Shown here: piece after piece, positions 30,199 through 40,920 of the stretch
How positions within the stretch are numbered: position 1 is the stretch's first letter
Layout of the letters: each line of letters starts with the position of its first letter
From: Variovorax paradoxus
Lineage (GTDB): Bacteria > Pseudomonadota > Gammaproteobacteria > Burkholderiales > Burkholderiaceae_C
Direction: 5' to 3'
Assembly: GCF_018614955.1 (NCBI RefSeq)
Contig: NZ_JAGGNV010000018.1
Span: forward strand, 62,001 to 126,000
Length of the DNA stretch: 64,000 nucleotides
Position numbers and translations under genes: made by a program
The notes under the pieces: generated by a model
What the model was told of the DNA's origin: nothing
Database searches by the model: none
The model's input: only the letters and a program-made list of their open reading frames with translations

Positions 30199-31289
30199 AT
30201 CCGCCCGTAGGCAAAGCCGGTAGCGGCCTGCGTGCCTTCGACCTCGTCGATCACGCGCAAGAGCGGCGTGAGTTCGCGATAGCGGCCGGCGGTCGCCCGG
30301 ATGTAGGCAATGAAGCGTGGAGTGTCGGCCAGGTACCTCGGCTTGCCGTCGCGCAGCGTCAACCGCGCGAAGATGCCGGCCACCTTCAGATGGCGCTGCA
30401 GGCCCATCCACTCGACTGCGCGGTAGAAGGCGCCGAAGTCCTCGTCGACCGGCAGCCCGGCCTTGCGCGCCTGTTCCCAGTAACGCACCGTGACATCGAG
30501 AACGAAGTCTTCGTCCCAACTGAGGAAGGCATCGCGCATCAGGCTTGCGATGTCGTAGGTGATCGGGCCATGGACCGCGTCCTGGAAATCCAGCACGCCC
30601 AGGGTCGGCCCGCCCGTGATCATCAGATTGCGCGGCATGAAGTCGCGATGCACGTAGACACTCGGTGCAGACAGGTTGTTCTCGACGATCAGCTTGAAGC
30701 TGCGTTCGAGGCGCTCCTGCAGCCGGCCTTCCACGCGCACGCCGCGGTGCCGCGCGATGTACCACTCCGGAAAGAGCGCCAGCTCGCGCTCCAGCAGCGC
30801 CTGGTCGTACGGCGGCAGCACGTCGGGCCTGGACGCCAGCTGCCAGCGGATCAGCGCATCGATCGCCTGGGCGTAGAGCGGCCGTGCCGCATCCGCATCG
30901 GCCGGGTCGATCACCTCGAGCATGGTCTGCCGGCCGAGGTCGTCGAGCAACAGGAAGCCCTGGGCCTCGTCCCATTCGAGCACCTGCGGCGCGGTCAGGC
31001 CGGCCGCGCTCATCAGCTTGGCGACGTGTACGAAGGGGGCGCAGTTCTCCTGGGCAGGTGGTGCGTCCATCACGATCCGCGTCGGTGCGCCCTCGCTGGC
31101 GTCGATCCTGAAGTAGCGCCGGAAGCTCGCGTCGGCCGACGCGAGGCGCACGGTCGCAGGCAACAGCCGATGCCGTTCTGCGATGCGTTCGAGCCATTGC
31201 GTGAATGCCTTGGCGCGCTCCGGATCGCTCCAGCTGAACGGGTAGGAAGGCGTCGCGGCGCCGCTGGCCGGGGGCGGGGAAGCTGTCAT
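30195..31289 (-). CDS. amgK: N-acetylmuramate/N-acetylglucosamine kinase AmgK
   Basis: It phosphorylates the anomeric position of MurNAc/GlcNAc in the anabolic recycling of cell-wall sugars. The 364-residue aminoglycoside-phosphotransferase-fold protein has Brenner's motif VYVHRDFMPRNLMI and the metal-binding LGVLDFQDAVHGP. It is divergent from lptD, as AmgK is in many proteobacteria. Its usual partner MurU is not adjacent here but lies at 53.2 kb. The product likely passes MurNAc-1-P to MurU. Confidence 0.88.
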   Translation of the reverse strand: MTASPPPASGAATPSYPFSWSDPERAKAFTQWLERIAERHRLLPATVRLASADASFRRYFRIDASEGAPTRIVMDAPPAQENCAPFVHVAKLMSAAGLTAPQVLEWDEAQGFLLLDDLGRQTMLEVIDPADADAARPLYAQAIDALIRWQLASRPDVLPPYDQALLERELALFPEWYIARHRGVRVEGRLQERLERSFKLIVENNLSAPSVYVHRDFMPRNLMITGGPTLGVLDFQDAVHGPITYDIASLMRDAFLSWDEDFVLDVTVRYWEQARKAGLPVDEDFGAFYRAVEWMGLQRHLKVAGIFARLTLRDGKPRYLADTPRFIAYIRATAGRYRELTPLLRVIDEVEGTQAATGFAYGRM

Positions 31290-31383
31290 GGATAATCGAT
31301 TCTACAAATCCGCCCGGCGCGGACCTCCGCAACCCGCCAGCCGCTGGCGCCATTTCCCCGAAGATTTTCTCCGTTCCGTACCG

Positions 31384-33774
31384 ATGCCTGACCTGACCCG
31401 AGCCGCCTGGCGCCGGTGCCGCCCGCCTTTGCCGCTGGCCGTGCTGTCGCTGGCACTGCTTCAAGCGCACAGCGCGTCGGCCCAGGACGCTGGTGTGGAC
31501 GCGCCGCTCACGCTCAAGCGTACGCCGCAACTCGTCGAGACCATCCCGCAGGCGCAGCGGGGCCAATTGCCGAGCTTTGTCGACGGCGACCGCATTTCAG
31601 GGCGGCCCGACCTCGAAACGGTGGTCGAAGGCAATGCGTCGCTGCGCCGCGGCGAGACCGTGATCCATGCCGACCGGCTCGAGTACTACCAGCCCGAAGA
31701 CCTCGCCAAGGCGCGCGGCAACGTCCGCATCAACCAGGCCGGCAATGTCTACGAAGGGCCCGAGCTGGAGCTCAAGCTCGAGACCTTTGAAGGCTTCTTC
31801 AACAACGTGCGCTACCGCTTCCTGGCGACGGGCGGGGGAGGCGATGCCGAGCGTATCGACTTCGTCGACAGCAATGTCTCGGTCGCCCGGCGCGCTACCT
31901 ACACCACCTGCCGGCGCGAGGACTATCCCGGCTGGATGCCTGCCTGGTTGCTGAGCGCCGCGACCCTCACGACCGACACCGAAGAGAACGTCGGCGTTGC
32001 CACCGATGCGCGCTTGAGCTTCATGGGCATCAGCACGCCGCCCTTTCCGTCGCTGAGCTTTCCGCTCGGCAACGACCGCAAGAGCGGCTTCTTGCCGCCG
32101 ACCATCGGCATCGACAGCGTGAACGGTGTCGACATCACCGCGCCGTACTACTGGAATATCGCGCCCAATCGCGACGCGACCTTCTATCCGAACGTGATGA
32201 GCAAGCGCGGCATGAACCTCGGCACCGAGTTCCGCTACCTCGAAGAGAAGTACAGCGGCGAGGCCCGCGTCGACTACATGCCGACCGACAGCCTGCGCAA
32301 CCGCAAGCGCTGGGGCATCTGGACGCACCACCAGCAGACCTTCGATGCCAAGTCCTACGGCCTGGACTCGCTGGGTGCCACGATCAACTTCAACCGGGTC
32401 AGCGACGACGACTACTGGCGCGACTTCACCCGCACGCCCTCGCTGACGCAGCGGCTGTTGTCGAACGACGCTGCGCTCAACTGGAGCAAGGGCGACTGGA
32501 GCGGTGCCGTACGCACGCTGAGCTACCAGACGCTGCAGTACGCGCCTTCGCCCATCCTTCCGCCTTACGACCGGCTGCCGCAGATCACCGCCAACTACAA
32601 CAAGTACGACTGGCACGGTTTCGATTTCTCGCTCAACACCGACTACACGCGTTTCCGCGGCGACCCGGTGCAGCAGGGTCAGCCCAACGGTGAACGGGCT
32701 TTTGCGCTTGCGTCGCTGAGCCGGCCCTTTCTGACCCCCGGCATCTTCGTCATCCCGAAGGTGCAGCTGCATACGACTTCCTACCAGTTCGAGGCGCCGC
32801 TCGCCAACGGCGCAAGCTCGGCCAGCAGGACGGTGCCGACCTTCAGCCTCGACAGCGGCATGATCTTCGAGCGCGACGCCAACTTCTTCGGCCGCGCGTT
32901 CCGCCAGACGCTGGAGCCGCGCGCGTTCTACGTCTATACGCCCTATCGCGACCAGAGCCTGCTGCCGAACTACGACTCGGCGTCCAACGACTTCAACTTC
33001 GCGACCGTCTACACGGAGAACGCGTTCTCCGGCAATGACCGTATTTCCGACAGCAACCTGCTCACGCTGGGCGTGACGACGCGCCTGATCGACCCCGAAA
33101 GCGGCGCCGAGGCCGCGCGCTTCGGCATTGCCCAGCGCCTGCGTTTCAGCGACCAGCGCGTCACGCTGCCCAATACCACCGCGGTGACCGACCGGCTCAG
33201 CGACGTGCTGCTCGGTGCCCAGATCAACTGGACGCCGAAGTGGAGCTTGGACACCACGCTGCAATACAACCCCGACGACCAAAAGTCGACGCGGACGGCG
33301 ATCAGCGCGCGCTACAACCCCGGCTCGTACCGCAATATCAGCGCGGCCTACCGCTACCAAGCCAACAGCACGCCGACGGCCACTGACGGGAACAAGTCGA
33401 TCGACGTGAGCTGGCAATGGCCGCTGAACGACCTGTGGGGCGACAAGGGCCAGGACCTCGGCCCGGGCAAAGGCCAGGGCGGCGGACGCTGGTACGCCGT
33501 CGGCCGTCTCAACTACAGTCTGCAGGATCGCAAGCTCACCGATGGCGTGCTCGGCTTCGAATACGACGGCTGCTGCTGGATCGGACGCGTGGTGCTGGAA
33601 CGCATCAGTACTGGCCAAGTCACGGCCGCGACGCGCATCATGTTCCAACTCGAGTTCGTCGGATTTGCCGCCATCGGTTCGAGCCCGAAGCGCACGCTGA
33701 CACAGAACATCCAGCGTTACCAGCCCCTGCGTCAACCGGTGGCCGCACCGAGCCGCTTCACCAATTACGACTGA
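31384..33774 (+). CDS. lptD: LPS-assembly outer-membrane protein LptD
   Basis: This beta-barrel inserts LPS into the outer leaflet with LptE. The 796 residues start at 31384, where the signal peptide is found ([23 protein letters not shown]). The OstA/LptA-like domain follows ([23 protein letters not shown]), then the C-terminal barrel ending in [17 protein letters not shown]. Paired cysteines near residues 180 and 735 ([18 protein letters not shown]) match the disulfide positions of LptD. An upstream ATG at 31288 would overlap amgK. surA follows after 11 bases. Confidence 0.95.
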   Translation: MPDLTRAAWRRCRPPLPLAVLSLALLQAHSASAQDAGVDAPLTLKRTPQLVETIPQAQRGQLPSFVDGDRISGRPDLETVVEGNASLRRGETVIHADRLEYYQPEDLAKARGNVRINQAGNVYEGPELELKLETFEGFFNNVRYRFLATGGGGDAERIDFVDSNVSVARRATYTTCRREDYPGWMPAWLLSAATLTTDTEENVGVATDARLSFMGISTPPFPSLSFPLGNDRKSGFLPPTIGIDSVNGVDITAPYYWNIAPNRDATFYPNVMSKRGMNLGTEFRYLEEKYSGEARVDYMPTDSLRNRKRWGIWTHHQQTFDAKSYGLDSLGATINFNRVSDDDYWRDFTRTPSLTQRLLSNDAALNWSKGDWSGAVRTLSYQTLQYAPSPILPPYDRLPQITANYNKYDWHGFDFSLNTDYTRFRGDPVQQGQPNGERAFALASLSRPFLTPGIFVIPKVQLHTTSYQFEAPLANGASSASRTVPTFSLDSGMIFERDANFFGRAFRQTLEPRAFYVYTPYRDQSLLPNYDSASNDFNFATVYTENAFSGNDRISDSNLLTLGVTTRLIDPESGAEAARFGIAQRLRFSDQRVTLPNTTAVTDRLSDVLLGAQINWTPKWSLDTTLQYNPDDQKSTRTAISARYNPGSYRNISAAYRYQANSTPTATDGNKSIDVSWQWPLNDLWGDKGQDLGPGKGQGGGRWYAVGRLNYSLQDRKLTDGVLGFEYDGCCWIGRVVLERISTGQVTAATRIMFQLEFVGFAAIGSSPKRTLTQNIQRYQPLRQPVAAPSRFTNYD

Positions 33775-33785
33775 GCTTCTTTGCC

Positions 33786-35192
33786 ATGAACCACATCCGC
33801 TCCATCCTCACCCTGGCGTGCCTCGCAACGCTGGCCGCGGCGGCCGGCGCGCAGGGGCAAGGGCCGCGTCCCGGCCTTGGCATCACAGACATCATGCGCG
33901 CAGGCCCGCGCCTCGCACCGGCGCCTGCCGCACCGCGCGCCACCCCCCCGGCCGCGCCGGTACAGCGCTCGGCCGAATACATCGTGGCGCTGGTCAATTC
34001 GGAGCCCATCACCAACACCGAGGTGCAGACGCGGGTCGAGCGCATCCTGAAGGAAAACGCCGAGGCGCAGCGCGTGCCGCGCGCCGAGATCACGCGCCTG
34101 GTGCTCGAACGGCTCATCGCCGAACGCGCCCAGCTGCAACAGGCCAAGGAAGCCGGTATCAAGGTCGACGAACTCGCGATCGACCAGGCCGAGCAGACGG
34201 TGGCGCGCCAGAACCAGATCAGCCTGCTCGAGCTGCGCAGCCGCGTCGCGGCCGAGGGCATCTCGCCGCAGGCCTTCCGCAACGACCTGCGCGACCAGCT
34301 CCTGCTGACGCGCCTGCGCGACCGCGAGGTCGAGGCCAAGGTCAAGGTCAGCGATATCGAGGTCGACCAGTTCATTCGCGACCAGAGGACCTCACCCAAT
34401 GCCGCGACGCAGAACATCAATATCGCGCAGGTGCTGATCGCCGTGGCCGAGAGCGCGAGCGACGCGCAAGTCGCTTCGCTGCAGCAGCGTGCGCAGGGCG
34501 TCGCCCAGCGTGCCCGTGCCGGAGAGGATTTCGCCAAGCTCGCGCAGGAGTTCTCCGATTCGCCGGATCGCGCCGTCGGCGGCGCGTTGGGCATGCGCAG
34601 CGCCGACCGCTACCCGACCCTGTTCGTCGACGCGACGCAATCGACGGCGGTCAACGGAATTGCAGGACCGGTCCGCTCGGGCGCCGGCTTCCACGTGCTC
34701 AAGGTGCTGGCCAAGAGCCAGCCTGGCGCGGACGATGCCGTCGTCACGCAGACCCAGGTGCGCCACATCCTGCTGCGCAGCGACGCCAAGCGCAGCACGG
34801 CGCAAGCCGTCGCCCAGCTGGCCGAGTTCAAGGAACGGATCCAGAAGGGCACCGCCGACTTCGCCGGGCTGGCGCGGGACAACTCGCAGGATGGCAGCGC
34901 CAAGGAGGGCGGCGACCTGGGCTGGTCGCGCCCCGGCCAGTTCGTGCCCGAGTTCGAAGAGGCGATGAACCGGCTGGCGCCGGGCCAGCTCAGCGAGCCT
35001 GTCGTTTCGCGCTTCGGCGTGCACCTGATCCAGGTGGTCGCGCGGCGCGACGCCAAGCTGAGCCAGGCCGAACAGCGCGAAGCCGCTCGGGCCGTGCTGC
35101 GCGAGAAGAAGGTCGAGGAGGCCTTCGAAACCTGGGCGCAGGAAATTCGGGCGCGGGCCTACGTCGAGTTCCGCGAACCGCCTCAATCCTGA
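33786..35192 (+). CDS. surA: periplasmic peptidyl-prolyl isomerase/chaperone SurA
   Basis: It assists folding of outer-membrane proteins such as LptD. The 468-residue protein has a signal peptide ([17 protein letters not shown]), a Pro-rich linker, the SurA N-terminal chaperone domain from about residue 60 ([20 protein letters not shown]), and two parvulin-type PPIase domains (SRSAD-like [31 protein letters not shown]). The second is the better conserved. Placement directly after lptD is the usual order. rsmA begins 11 bases after its stop. Confidence 0.96.
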   Translation: MNHIRSILTLACLATLAAAAGAQGQGPRPGLGITDIMRAGPRLAPAPAAPRATPPAAPVQRSAEYIVALVNSEPITNTEVQTRVERILKENAEAQRVPRAEITRLVLERLIAERAQLQQAKEAGIKVDELAIDQAEQTVARQNQISLLELRSRVAAEGISPQAFRNDLRDQLLLTRLRDREVEAKVKVSDIEVDQFIRDQRTSPNAATQNINIAQVLIAVAESASDAQVASLQQRAQGVAQRARAGEDFAKLAQEFSDSPDRAVGGALGMRSADRYPTLFVDATQSTAVNGIAGPVRSGAGFHVLKVLAKSQPGADDAVVTQTQVRHILLRSDAKRSTAQAVAQLAEFKERIQKGTADFAGLARDNSQDGSAKEGGDLGWSRPGQFVPEFEEAMNRLAPGQLSEPVVSRFGVHLIQVVARRDAKLSQAEQREAARAVLREKKVEEAFETWAQEIRARAYVEFREPPQS

Positions 35193-35203
35193 AACGCCGC
35201 GCG

Positions 35204-35977
35204 GTGAAACACATCGCGCGCAAGCGCTTCGGGCAGCACTTTCTGTCTGACGCCGGCATCATCGATGCGATCGTGCGCGAGATCGCGCCCCAGCCGGGCG
35301 ATGCCATGGTCGAGATCGGGCCGGGCCTCGCGGCGCTGACGCAGCCGTTGGTGGAGCGCCTGGGGCGGCTCACAGTGATCGAACTCGACCGCGATCTGGC
35401 GCAGCGGCTGCGCGCCCACGGCCAGCTCGAGGTGATCGAGTCCGACGTTCTGAAGGTGGACTTTGCCGCGCTGGCCGCCAAGCTGGTCGCAGGCCCTGCA
35501 CCGGCTCTGCGCGTGGTAGGCAATCTGCCCTACAACATCTCGACGCCGATCCTGTTCCATCTGCTGGGCTCTGCGCACCTGATTGCCGACCAGCATTTCA
35601 TGCTGCAGAAGGAAGTCATCGACCGCATGGTCGCGAAACCAGCGACTTCGGACTACAGCCGCCTCAGCGTGATGCTGCAATGGCGCTATGCGATGGACAA
35701 CGTGTTGTTCGTGCCGCCGGAGAGCTTCGAGCCGCCGCCGCGCGTCGACAGCGCGGTGGTGCGCATGGTGCCCTTCGCGGCGCCGCCACAGGTCGATGCG
35801 GCGCGGCTCGGCGAGATCGTCCAGGTCGCGTTCAGCCAGCGCCGCAAGCTGCTGCGCCACACCTTGGGCAAGTGGCTGGAGCAGCATGGTTTTGCCGGAA
35901 CCTTCGACACGCAGCGCCGCGCCGAGGAAGTGCCGGTTGCCGAATACCTTGCGCTCGCACAGGCCGTCCCGCCATGA
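35204..35977 (+). CDS. rsmA: 16S rRNA m6,2A1518/1519 dimethyltransferase RsmA (KsgA)
   Basis: It dimethylates two adjacent adenines of the 3' minor stem of 16S rRNA. The 257-residue protein has the class I SAM motif [13 protein letters not shown], the catalytic motif IV NLPYNIS and the start [15 protein letters not shown] start at 35204 gives the standard length. It follows surA by 11 bases. The pdxA gene often found between the two is absent. Confidence 0.96.
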   Translation: MKHIARKRFGQHFLSDAGIIDAIVREIAPQPGDAMVEIGPGLAALTQPLVERLGRLTVIELDRDLAQRLRAHGQLEVIESDVLKVDFAALAAKLVAGPAPALRVVGNLPYNISTPILFHLLGSAHLIADQHFMLQKEVIDRMVAKPATSDYSRLSVMLQWRYAMDNVLFVPPESFEPPPRVDSAVVRMVPFAAPPQVDAARLGEIVQVAFSQRRKLLRHTLGKWLEQHGFAGTFDTQRRAEEVPVAEYLALAQAVPP

Positions 35978-35980
35978 ACA

Positions 35981-36009
35981 AGCCCGTCCGGCGACGGGCT
36001 TTCTTTCTT
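35981..36009 (+). terminator. Rho-independent terminator after rsmA
   Basis: AGCCCGTC/GACGGGCT with a CGGC loop is followed by TTCTTTCTT, a T-rich tail three bases after the rsmA stop. It ends the lptD-surA-rsmA transcript. Confidence 0.8.
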
Positions 36010-36022
36010 CAGCGTGGTGCCG

Positions 36023-36244
36023 TCAGGCTGCGGCGAGCCAGTACCCGGCGTTGAAGGGGCTGCTCATGCGCAGCGCCAGCGGCGAGACGTCGACCAGTTT
36101 GTCGGTCGGCATCTTTTCGGCCGCCGGGTCGGTGGGTGGGAGATCGATGCCGGAAACCGGAGCGGCAGCGTTCTGTTGAGCCTCGTTCGCCCGTTCTGCT
36201 TGGCTGGTGTGTGCAGAACGGGCTACAGAAAAGAATAGAAGCAC
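36023..36244 (-). CDS. hypothetical small protein
   Basis: An open frame of 73 residues lies directly downstream of, and slightly overlaps, the barstar-like gene in the same orientation. Its second half (DLPPTDPAAEKMPTDKLVDVSPLALRM) uses GC-rich third positions like the neighbouring genes, which supports real coding. The first 25 residues look less convincing. No domain or signal peptide was recognised. It could be the last gene of the ribonuclease operon or a chance frame. Confidence 0.35.
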   Translation of the reverse strand: MLLFFSVARSAHTSQAERANEAQQNAAAPVSGIDLPPTDPAAEKMPTDKLVDVSPLALRMSSPFNAGYWLAAA

Positions 36245-36708
36245 CTGAACGGTATCTTCCGGTCCCCCCAGTAGTCGGCGGCGTCGCGGAAGATGTCGAG
36301 CAGCTGCTCGCGGGCTTCTTTGTCGAACTTGGCATTGGCTGGAATCTGCTCGAGCACGATGACGAAGCCGGGCTGCGGGCCCGATTTATGCAATGGGTCG
36401 GTCATGCAGTCGTACAGCGCGTCGAAATTCTTGCCGAAATGCTGCGGAAAGGTGAACTGCTGAGCGATCAGATCGAGCACGTCCTGCTTGGTCTGGGCGT
36501 TGCCCAGATTGGCATAGAGGAAGTGCTGGCCCGCCGCATGCGCCGCCTCCTGCAGGTCGCTCACGCGAAAGGCGCGAATCGACTGCACGATGTTAGGTCG
36601 CACGGAACGAAGGGATAGGGTCATCTCCGCAGGTCTTTCCATAGTTGTCGTCGTCATCATTTCTTCTGGACGCTTGGGTGCGCCGCTCCAATCCAATTCA
36701 TTGCTCAT
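36223..36708 (-). CDS. barstar-family ribonuclease inhibitor
   Basis: This 161-residue protein carries a barstar core from about residue 60. The conserved helix around residues 83-100 reads FTFPQHFGKNFDALYDCMTD, in which Asn33, Asp35 and Asp39 of Bacillus barstar are retained and Trp38 is Tyr. The N-terminal 45 residues (Thr/Met-rich) are extra. No signal peptide is visible, so it should act in the cytoplasm against the ribonuclease encoded just upstream. The start is set by the ATGA overlap with that gene. Confidence 0.88.
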   Translation of the reverse strand: MSNELDWSGAPKRPEEMMTTTTMERPAEMTLSLRSVRPNIVQSIRAFRVSDLQEAAHAAGQHFLYANLGNAQTKQDVLDLIAQQFTFPQHFGKNFDALYDCMTDPLHKSGPQPGFVIVLEQIPANAKFDKEAREQLLDIFRDAADYWGDRKIPFRCFYSFL

Positions 36709-37118
36709 GGCACGATCCGTCTGAAACTTGCATAGTGGTCCGCCGTGTACCAGCACGTCGCCAGCGCCGCGCGCTCGCCTCCACAGACGATGCGTCGTGC
36801 ACCACGATCACGCGAGCCGGGTGTATCGACCGTGTACTCTCGGTAGTGGCCTCGTCGCTCTCGCGGCAACAAGCGTTCGCGATTGCCGAACACCGTGCCG
36901 TCTTTCTCATGCCGGAAAGGACCACCGTTCAATATGGCCCCATAAGTGCGCTGGCCCTGCACCGGCAATTCGGCCAGAGCGATCGTTTCCTGTGCCGGCT
37001 GAACGGCGCGGGTGCTGGACCATTCACGGGCCTGGGCTCCGGCAGTGAGGGCTACCAGCATCAAGCTAGTGAGCGCAAACTTGGAGACGCGGGACGTGAT
37101 CGAGGCGTAAGCCGCCAT
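36705..37118 (-). CDS. secreted guanyl-specific ribonuclease (RNase Sa/barnase superfamily)
   Basis: The 137-residue product has a signal peptide (SKFALTSLMLVALTAGAQA). The mature domain matches RNase Sa: GPFRHEKDGTVFGNRE, then REYTVDTPGSRDRGARRIVCGG and DHYASF. By alignment to RNase Sa, the catalytic Glu (REYTV), Arg (ARRIV) and His (DHYASF) are all kept, so the enzyme should cleave RNA after guanine. The barstar-like inhibitor overlaps its stop (ATGA). A secreted RNase with a cytoplasmic inhibitor protects the producer before export. The start at 37118 is chosen for the signal peptide. Confidence 0.88.
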   Translation of the reverse strand: MAAYASITSRVSKFALTSLMLVALTAGAQAREWSSTRAVQPAQETIALAELPVQGQRTYGAILNGGPFRHEKDGTVFGNRERLLPRERRGHYREYTVDTPGSRDRGARRIVCGGERAALATCWYTADHYASFRRIVP

Positions 37119-37221
37119 GGGGCACCAGAAGGAAAAGAGCGAGGGCCGAATCGGGGGCAACCTTGGGGTTAACCCGCGAATTCAAGGCCGCAAGTGTGCA
37201 CCAGGGGCGCACAAATAGCAA

Positions 37222-37248
37222 GCGTCTGCTCAATCTTTGAGCAGACGC
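37222..37248 (-). terminator. 12-base-pair hairpin after maeB, probable terminator
   Basis: GCGTCTGCTCAA and TTGAGCAGACGC form perfect 12-base arms with a 3-base loop. Read leftward it follows maeB and is trailed by TTGCTATTTG, a weak T-rich tail. It separates maeB from the ribonuclease gene. Confidence 0.6.
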
Positions 37249-37297
37249 CAGGGTCTAACCCAGTCTTTGAAGTTAGCGGCCGCTGTCGCGTTTGCGC

Positions 37298-39637
37298 CTA
37301 TCGTTCCGCATTTGCGTCGGCGACCGTGAGAGCTGTCATATTCACGATCCGGCGAACTGTCGCGCTCGCCGTGAGAATATGCACAGGTTTGGCCGCTCCG
37401 AGCAGGACCGGGCCAATGGCGATGTTGCCGCCGGCCGCCGTTTTGAGCAGGTTGTAGGAAATATTGGCCGCGTCGATGTTCGGGAAGACCAGCAAGTTGG
37501 CGTCGCCGGCCAGGGCGCTGTGCGGCATGACGGCGGCACGCTGTTTGCCGTCCAAAGCGACGTCGCCGTGCATTTCGCCGTCGACTTCCAGCCAGGGCGC
37601 CTGGACGCGCAGCAGATCGAGGGTCTGGCGCATCTTGACCGCGCTGGGCTGGTTGCTGCTGCCGAAGTTGGAATGCGACAGCAGCGCGGCCTTCGGCTTG
37701 AGGCCGAAACGCATCATTTCCTCGGCCGCCATGGTGGTGATCTCGGCGAGCTCTTCGGGCGTCGGGTCGTAGTTGACGTGCGTATCGACCAGGAACACCT
37801 GCCGGTCGGGCAGGAGCAGGCCGTTCATGCAGGCATAGATCGGCACGTCCTGCGGGGTGCTGGGACAGCCGCCCGGGCGTTTGCCGATCACCTGGTCGAT
37901 GTAGTGCAGGTGGATGGCGGTGGTGCCCCAGGTGCCGCAGATCATGCCGTCCACGTCGCCCTTGTGCAGCAGCATGGCGCCGATCAGCGTCAGGCGGCGG
38001 CGCATCTCGATCTTGGCGGTCTGCACCGTCGTGCCCTTGCGCTCGGTCATGCGGTGGTAGGTCTGCCAAAAGTCGCGGTAGCGGTGGTCGTGCTCGACGT
38101 TGACGATGTCGTAGTCCAGCTCTTCCTTGAGACGCAGGCCGAACTTCTCGATGCGCTGGGCAATGATCGCCGGACGGCCGATGAGCGTGGGCCGCGCGAG
38201 GCCTTCGTCCACCACGATCTGCGCCGCACGCAGCACGCGCTCTTCCTCGCCCTCGCAGTAGGCGACCCGCTTCCTCGGTGCGCGCTTGGCGGCATCGAAG
38301 ATCGGTTTCATCGTGGTGCCGGAGGCGTAGACGAAGCTCTGCAGCTTGTCGCGGTAGGCGTCGAGGTCCGTGATCGGGCGCAGCGCGACACCGCTCTCGG
38401 CCGCCGCCTTGGCCACGGCCGGCGCGATCTTCATCATGAGCCGCGGATCGAAAGGCTTCGGAATCAGGTACTCGGGCCCGAAGCTGAGCTTTTCGCCGAC
38501 GTAAGCTGCGGCCACGCGCTCGCTCTGCTCGGCCTGCGCGAGTTCGGCGATGGCATGCACCGCCGCGACTTCCATCTCGTCGGTGATGGTGGTTGCTCCG
38601 CAGTCGAGCGCGCCGCGGAAGATGTAGGGGAAGCACAGGACGTTGTTGACCTGGTTCGGGTAGTCGGTGCGCCCGGTAGCCATGACCACGTCGCCACGCA
38701 CGGCATGCGCGTCCTCGGGCGAGATCTCGGGGTTGGGATTGGCCAGCGCGAAGATCACCGGCTTGGCCGCCATCTTCGCCACCATCGCCGGCTTGAGCAC
38801 GCCGCCGGCCGAGAGGCCGAGAAACACATCGGCGCCTTCGATCACCTCGGCCAGCGAGCGCGCCGTCGTCTTCTGCATGTACTGGCGCTTGTCGTCGTCC
38901 ATCAGCTCGGTGCGGCCTTCGTAGACCACGCCGGCGAGATCGGTCACGAACACGTTCTCGCGCTTCAGTCCGACCTTGAGCAGCAGGTTCAGGCAGGCCA
39001 GCGCCGCGGCGCCGGCGCCCGAGGTGACGAGCTTGACCTGCGAGATGTCCTTGCCCACCACCTTCAGGCCGTTGAGCATGGCGGCCGCCACCGTGATGGC
39101 CGTGCCGTGCTGATCGTCGTGGAAGACCGGGATCTTCATGCGCTTGCGCAGCTCGCGTTCGACGTAGAAGCAGTCCGGCGCCTTGATGTCTTCGAGGTTG
39201 ATGGCGCCGAAGGTCGGCTCCAGCGCGGCGATGACCTCCACCAGCTTGGCCGGGTCCTTCTCGTCGATCTCGATGTCGAACACATCGACGCCGGCGAACT
39301 TCTTGAACAGGACGCCCTTGCCTTCCATCACCGGCTTGGCGGCCAGCGGCCCGATGTCGCCGAGGCCCAGTACGGCGGTGCCGTTGGTGATGACCGCGAC
39401 CAGGTTGCCGCGGGCGGTGTACTTGAAGGCGTTGACCGGGTCCTTGACGATCTCCTCGCAAGGTGCCGCCACGCCGGGCGAATAGGCCAGCGCCAGGTCG
39501 CGCTGGTTGAGCATCTGCTTGGTCGCCGCGATCGCGATCTTGCCCGGGACCGGAAGCTCGTGGTACTCGAGCGCGGCCCGGCGCAATTCGGCGCGCTTGT
39601 CTTCGGGCGTGGAAATCGGGGAGGTCAGATCTGACAT
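37298..39637 (-). CDS. maeB: NADP-dependent malic enzyme (malic-PTA fusion)
   Basis: It oxidatively decarboxylates malate to pyruvate with NADP+. The 779-residue length fits the MaeB type, which fuses a malic-enzyme half ([49 protein letters not shown]) to a C-terminal phosphotransacetylase-like half ([19 protein letters not shown] ... MICGTWGTT). The latter is usually regulatory and not catalytic. The start [15 protein letters not shown] at 39637 has AAGG upstream. It is divergent from the SPFH gene across 156 bases. Confidence 0.95.
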   Translation of the reverse strand: MSDLTSPISTPEDKRAELRRAALEYHELPVPGKIAIAATKQMLNQRDLALAYSPGVAAPCEEIVKDPVNAFKYTARGNLVAVITNGTAVLGLGDIGPLAAKPVMEGKGVLFKKFAGVDVFDIEIDEKDPAKLVEVIAALEPTFGAINLEDIKAPDCFYVERELRKRMKIPVFHDDQHGTAITVAAAMLNGLKVVGKDISQVKLVTSGAGAAALACLNLLLKVGLKRENVFVTDLAGVVYEGRTELMDDDKRQYMQKTTARSLAEVIEGADVFLGLSAGGVLKPAMVAKMAAKPVIFALANPNPEISPEDAHAVRGDVVMATGRTDYPNQVNNVLCFPYIFRGALDCGATTITDEMEVAAVHAIAELAQAEQSERVAAAYVGEKLSFGPEYLIPKPFDPRLMMKIAPAVAKAAAESGVALRPITDLDAYRDKLQSFVYASGTTMKPIFDAAKRAPRKRVAYCEGEEERVLRAAQIVVDEGLARPTLIGRPAIIAQRIEKFGLRLKEELDYDIVNVEHDHRYRDFWQTYHRMTERKGTTVQTAKIEMRRRLTLIGAMLLHKGDVDGMICGTWGTTAIHLHYIDQVIGKRPGGCPSTPQDVPIYACMNGLLLPDRQVFLVDTHVNYDPTPEELAEITTMAAEEMMRFGLKPKAALLSHSNFGSSNQPSAVKMRQTLDLLRVQAPWLEVDGEMHGDVALDGKQRAAVMPHSALAGDANLLVFPNIDAANISYNLLKTAAGGNIAIGPVLLGAAKPVHILTASATVRRIVNMTALTVADANAER

Positions 39638-39793
39638 GTGCCTTGGCTCCGTGCAACGCTTCTTGTGAGGGGCGCCGATTGTAGACCTCGGGCTCCAAGG
39701 GCACGGCCCGAGGCGCGGGGCAGCAAAAAGCGCAGAAGCGTCAACCCGATGTGGCAATATGCCCAGCTCAGAAAAACCTGACGAGGAGCGACC

Positions 39794-40843
39794 ATGGCGC
39801 TGATGGATTTCATCAAGAAACAGTTCATCGACATCATCCAGTGGACCGAGACCGGCGACGGAACACTGGCCTGGCGCTTCCCGATGGCCGAGATGGAAAT
39901 CCAGAACGGCGCCTCGCTCACCGTGCGCGAGTCGCAGATCGCGGTGTTCGTCAACGAAGGTCAGGTGGCCGACGTGTTCGGCCCCGGCATGTACAAGCTC
40001 ACGACGCAGACGCTGCCCGTGCTCACCTACCTCAAGAACTGGGACAAGCTCTTCGAGTCCCCGTTCAAGAGCGACGTCTACTTCTTCAGCACGCGCCAGC
40101 AGGTCGACCAGAAATGGGGCACGCCCCAGCCGATCACGATCCGCGACAAGGACTTCGGCGCCGTGCGCCTGCGCGCCTTCGGCAACTACAGCTTCCGCAT
40201 CGGCGACGCCAAGCTGTTCCACACCGAGATCTCCGGCACGCGCGACATCTATTCGGTGGCCGATCTCGACGGCCAGCTGCGCGGCCTGGTGCTGCAGAAC
40301 ATCAGCAACGCGATCGCTTCCAGCGGCGTGCCTTTTCTCGACCTGGCAGCCAACCAGATCCAGTTCGCGCAGGCGCTCGCCGCGCAGCTGGTGCCGGAGT
40401 TCGCCAAGATCGGCATCAAGCTCGAGGCCATCACGGTCCAGAACGTCTCGCTGCCGGAGGAACTCCAGAAGATCCTCGACCAGAGGATCGGCATGGGCAT
40501 GGTCGGCAACGACATGGGCAAGTTCATGCAATACCAGACGGCACAGGCGATCCCGAAGTTCGCCGAGGGCGCCGGTGGCGGCAGCGGCATCGCGGGCGAC
40601 GCGATGGGGCTGGGCGCCGGCGTGGCGCTGGGCCAGGTGCTGGCGCAGAACCTCTCGCAGGGCCTGAGCCAGGGCGCCGCCGGCGCACCTGCCGCCGCGA
40701 CAACGCAACCGGCGGTGGCGGTGGTCAGCCCGGCCGACGTGATGACCACGCTCGAAAAGCTCGGCGAGCTGAAGACCAAGGGCATCCTCACGCAGGAAGA
40801 ATTCGACGCCAAGAAGGCGGATCTGCTGAAAAAGCTGGTCTGA
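39794..40843 (+). CDS. SPFH-domain protein with C-terminal SHOCT motif
   Basis: The product has 349 residues. It is of the COG4260 type (annotated elsewhere as virion core protein-like) and has an SPFH/band-7 fold: SQIAVFVNEGQVADVFGPGMYKL, then FGAVRLRAFGNYSFRIGD. A Gly/Ala-rich linker and a SHOCT helix pair (LGELKTKGILTQEEFDAKKADLLKKL) follow. It is probably a membrane-associated scaffold protein that oligomerises. It is the first gene of the run with DUF4178, DUF350, the aminopropyltransferase and the flavin oxidase. GAGGAGCG provides a ribosome-binding site. Confidence 0.88.
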   Translation: MALMDFIKKQFIDIIQWTETGDGTLAWRFPMAEMEIQNGASLTVRESQIAVFVNEGQVADVFGPGMYKLTTQTLPVLTYLKNWDKLFESPFKSDVYFFSTRQQVDQKWGTPQPITIRDKDFGAVRLRAFGNYSFRIGDAKLFHTEISGTRDIYSVADLDGQLRGLVLQNISNAIASSGVPFLDLAANQIQFAQALAAQLVPEFAKIGIKLEAITVQNVSLPEELQKILDQRIGMGMVGNDMGKFMQYQTAQAIPKFAEGAGGGSGIAGDAMGLGAGVALGQVLAQNLSQGLSQGAAGAPAAATTQPAVAVVSPADVMTTLEKLGELKTKGILTQEEFDAKKADLLKKLV

Positions 40844-40858
40844 GCCGCTTCCGTTTGC

Positions 40859-40883
40859 GCTGAGCCTGTCGAAGCCTTTCGAC
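40859..40883. repeat. short REP-like inverted repeat
   Basis: The gap between the SPFH and DUF4178 genes contains GCTGAGCCTGTCGAAGC and a hairpin GTCGAA...TTCGAC (40868-40883). This resembles a REP family widespread in proteobacterial intergenic DNA. Only one copy was noticed in the window. Confidence 0.4.
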
Positions 40884-40920
40884 CGGTCCGGGGCGAGCGG
40901 ATCTCTGCCCGTCGCCTTTC

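Noticed and set aside
36600..37250. Possible horizontally acquired island around the RNase/barstar genes
   Set aside because: Composition looks slightly less GC-rich by eye, but no mobile element, tRNA or direct repeats flank it, so transfer cannot be supported from this window.
37230..39704. Long frames on both strands inside maeB
   Set aside because: They are shadows of the malic-enzyme gene, which has intact motifs along its whole length.
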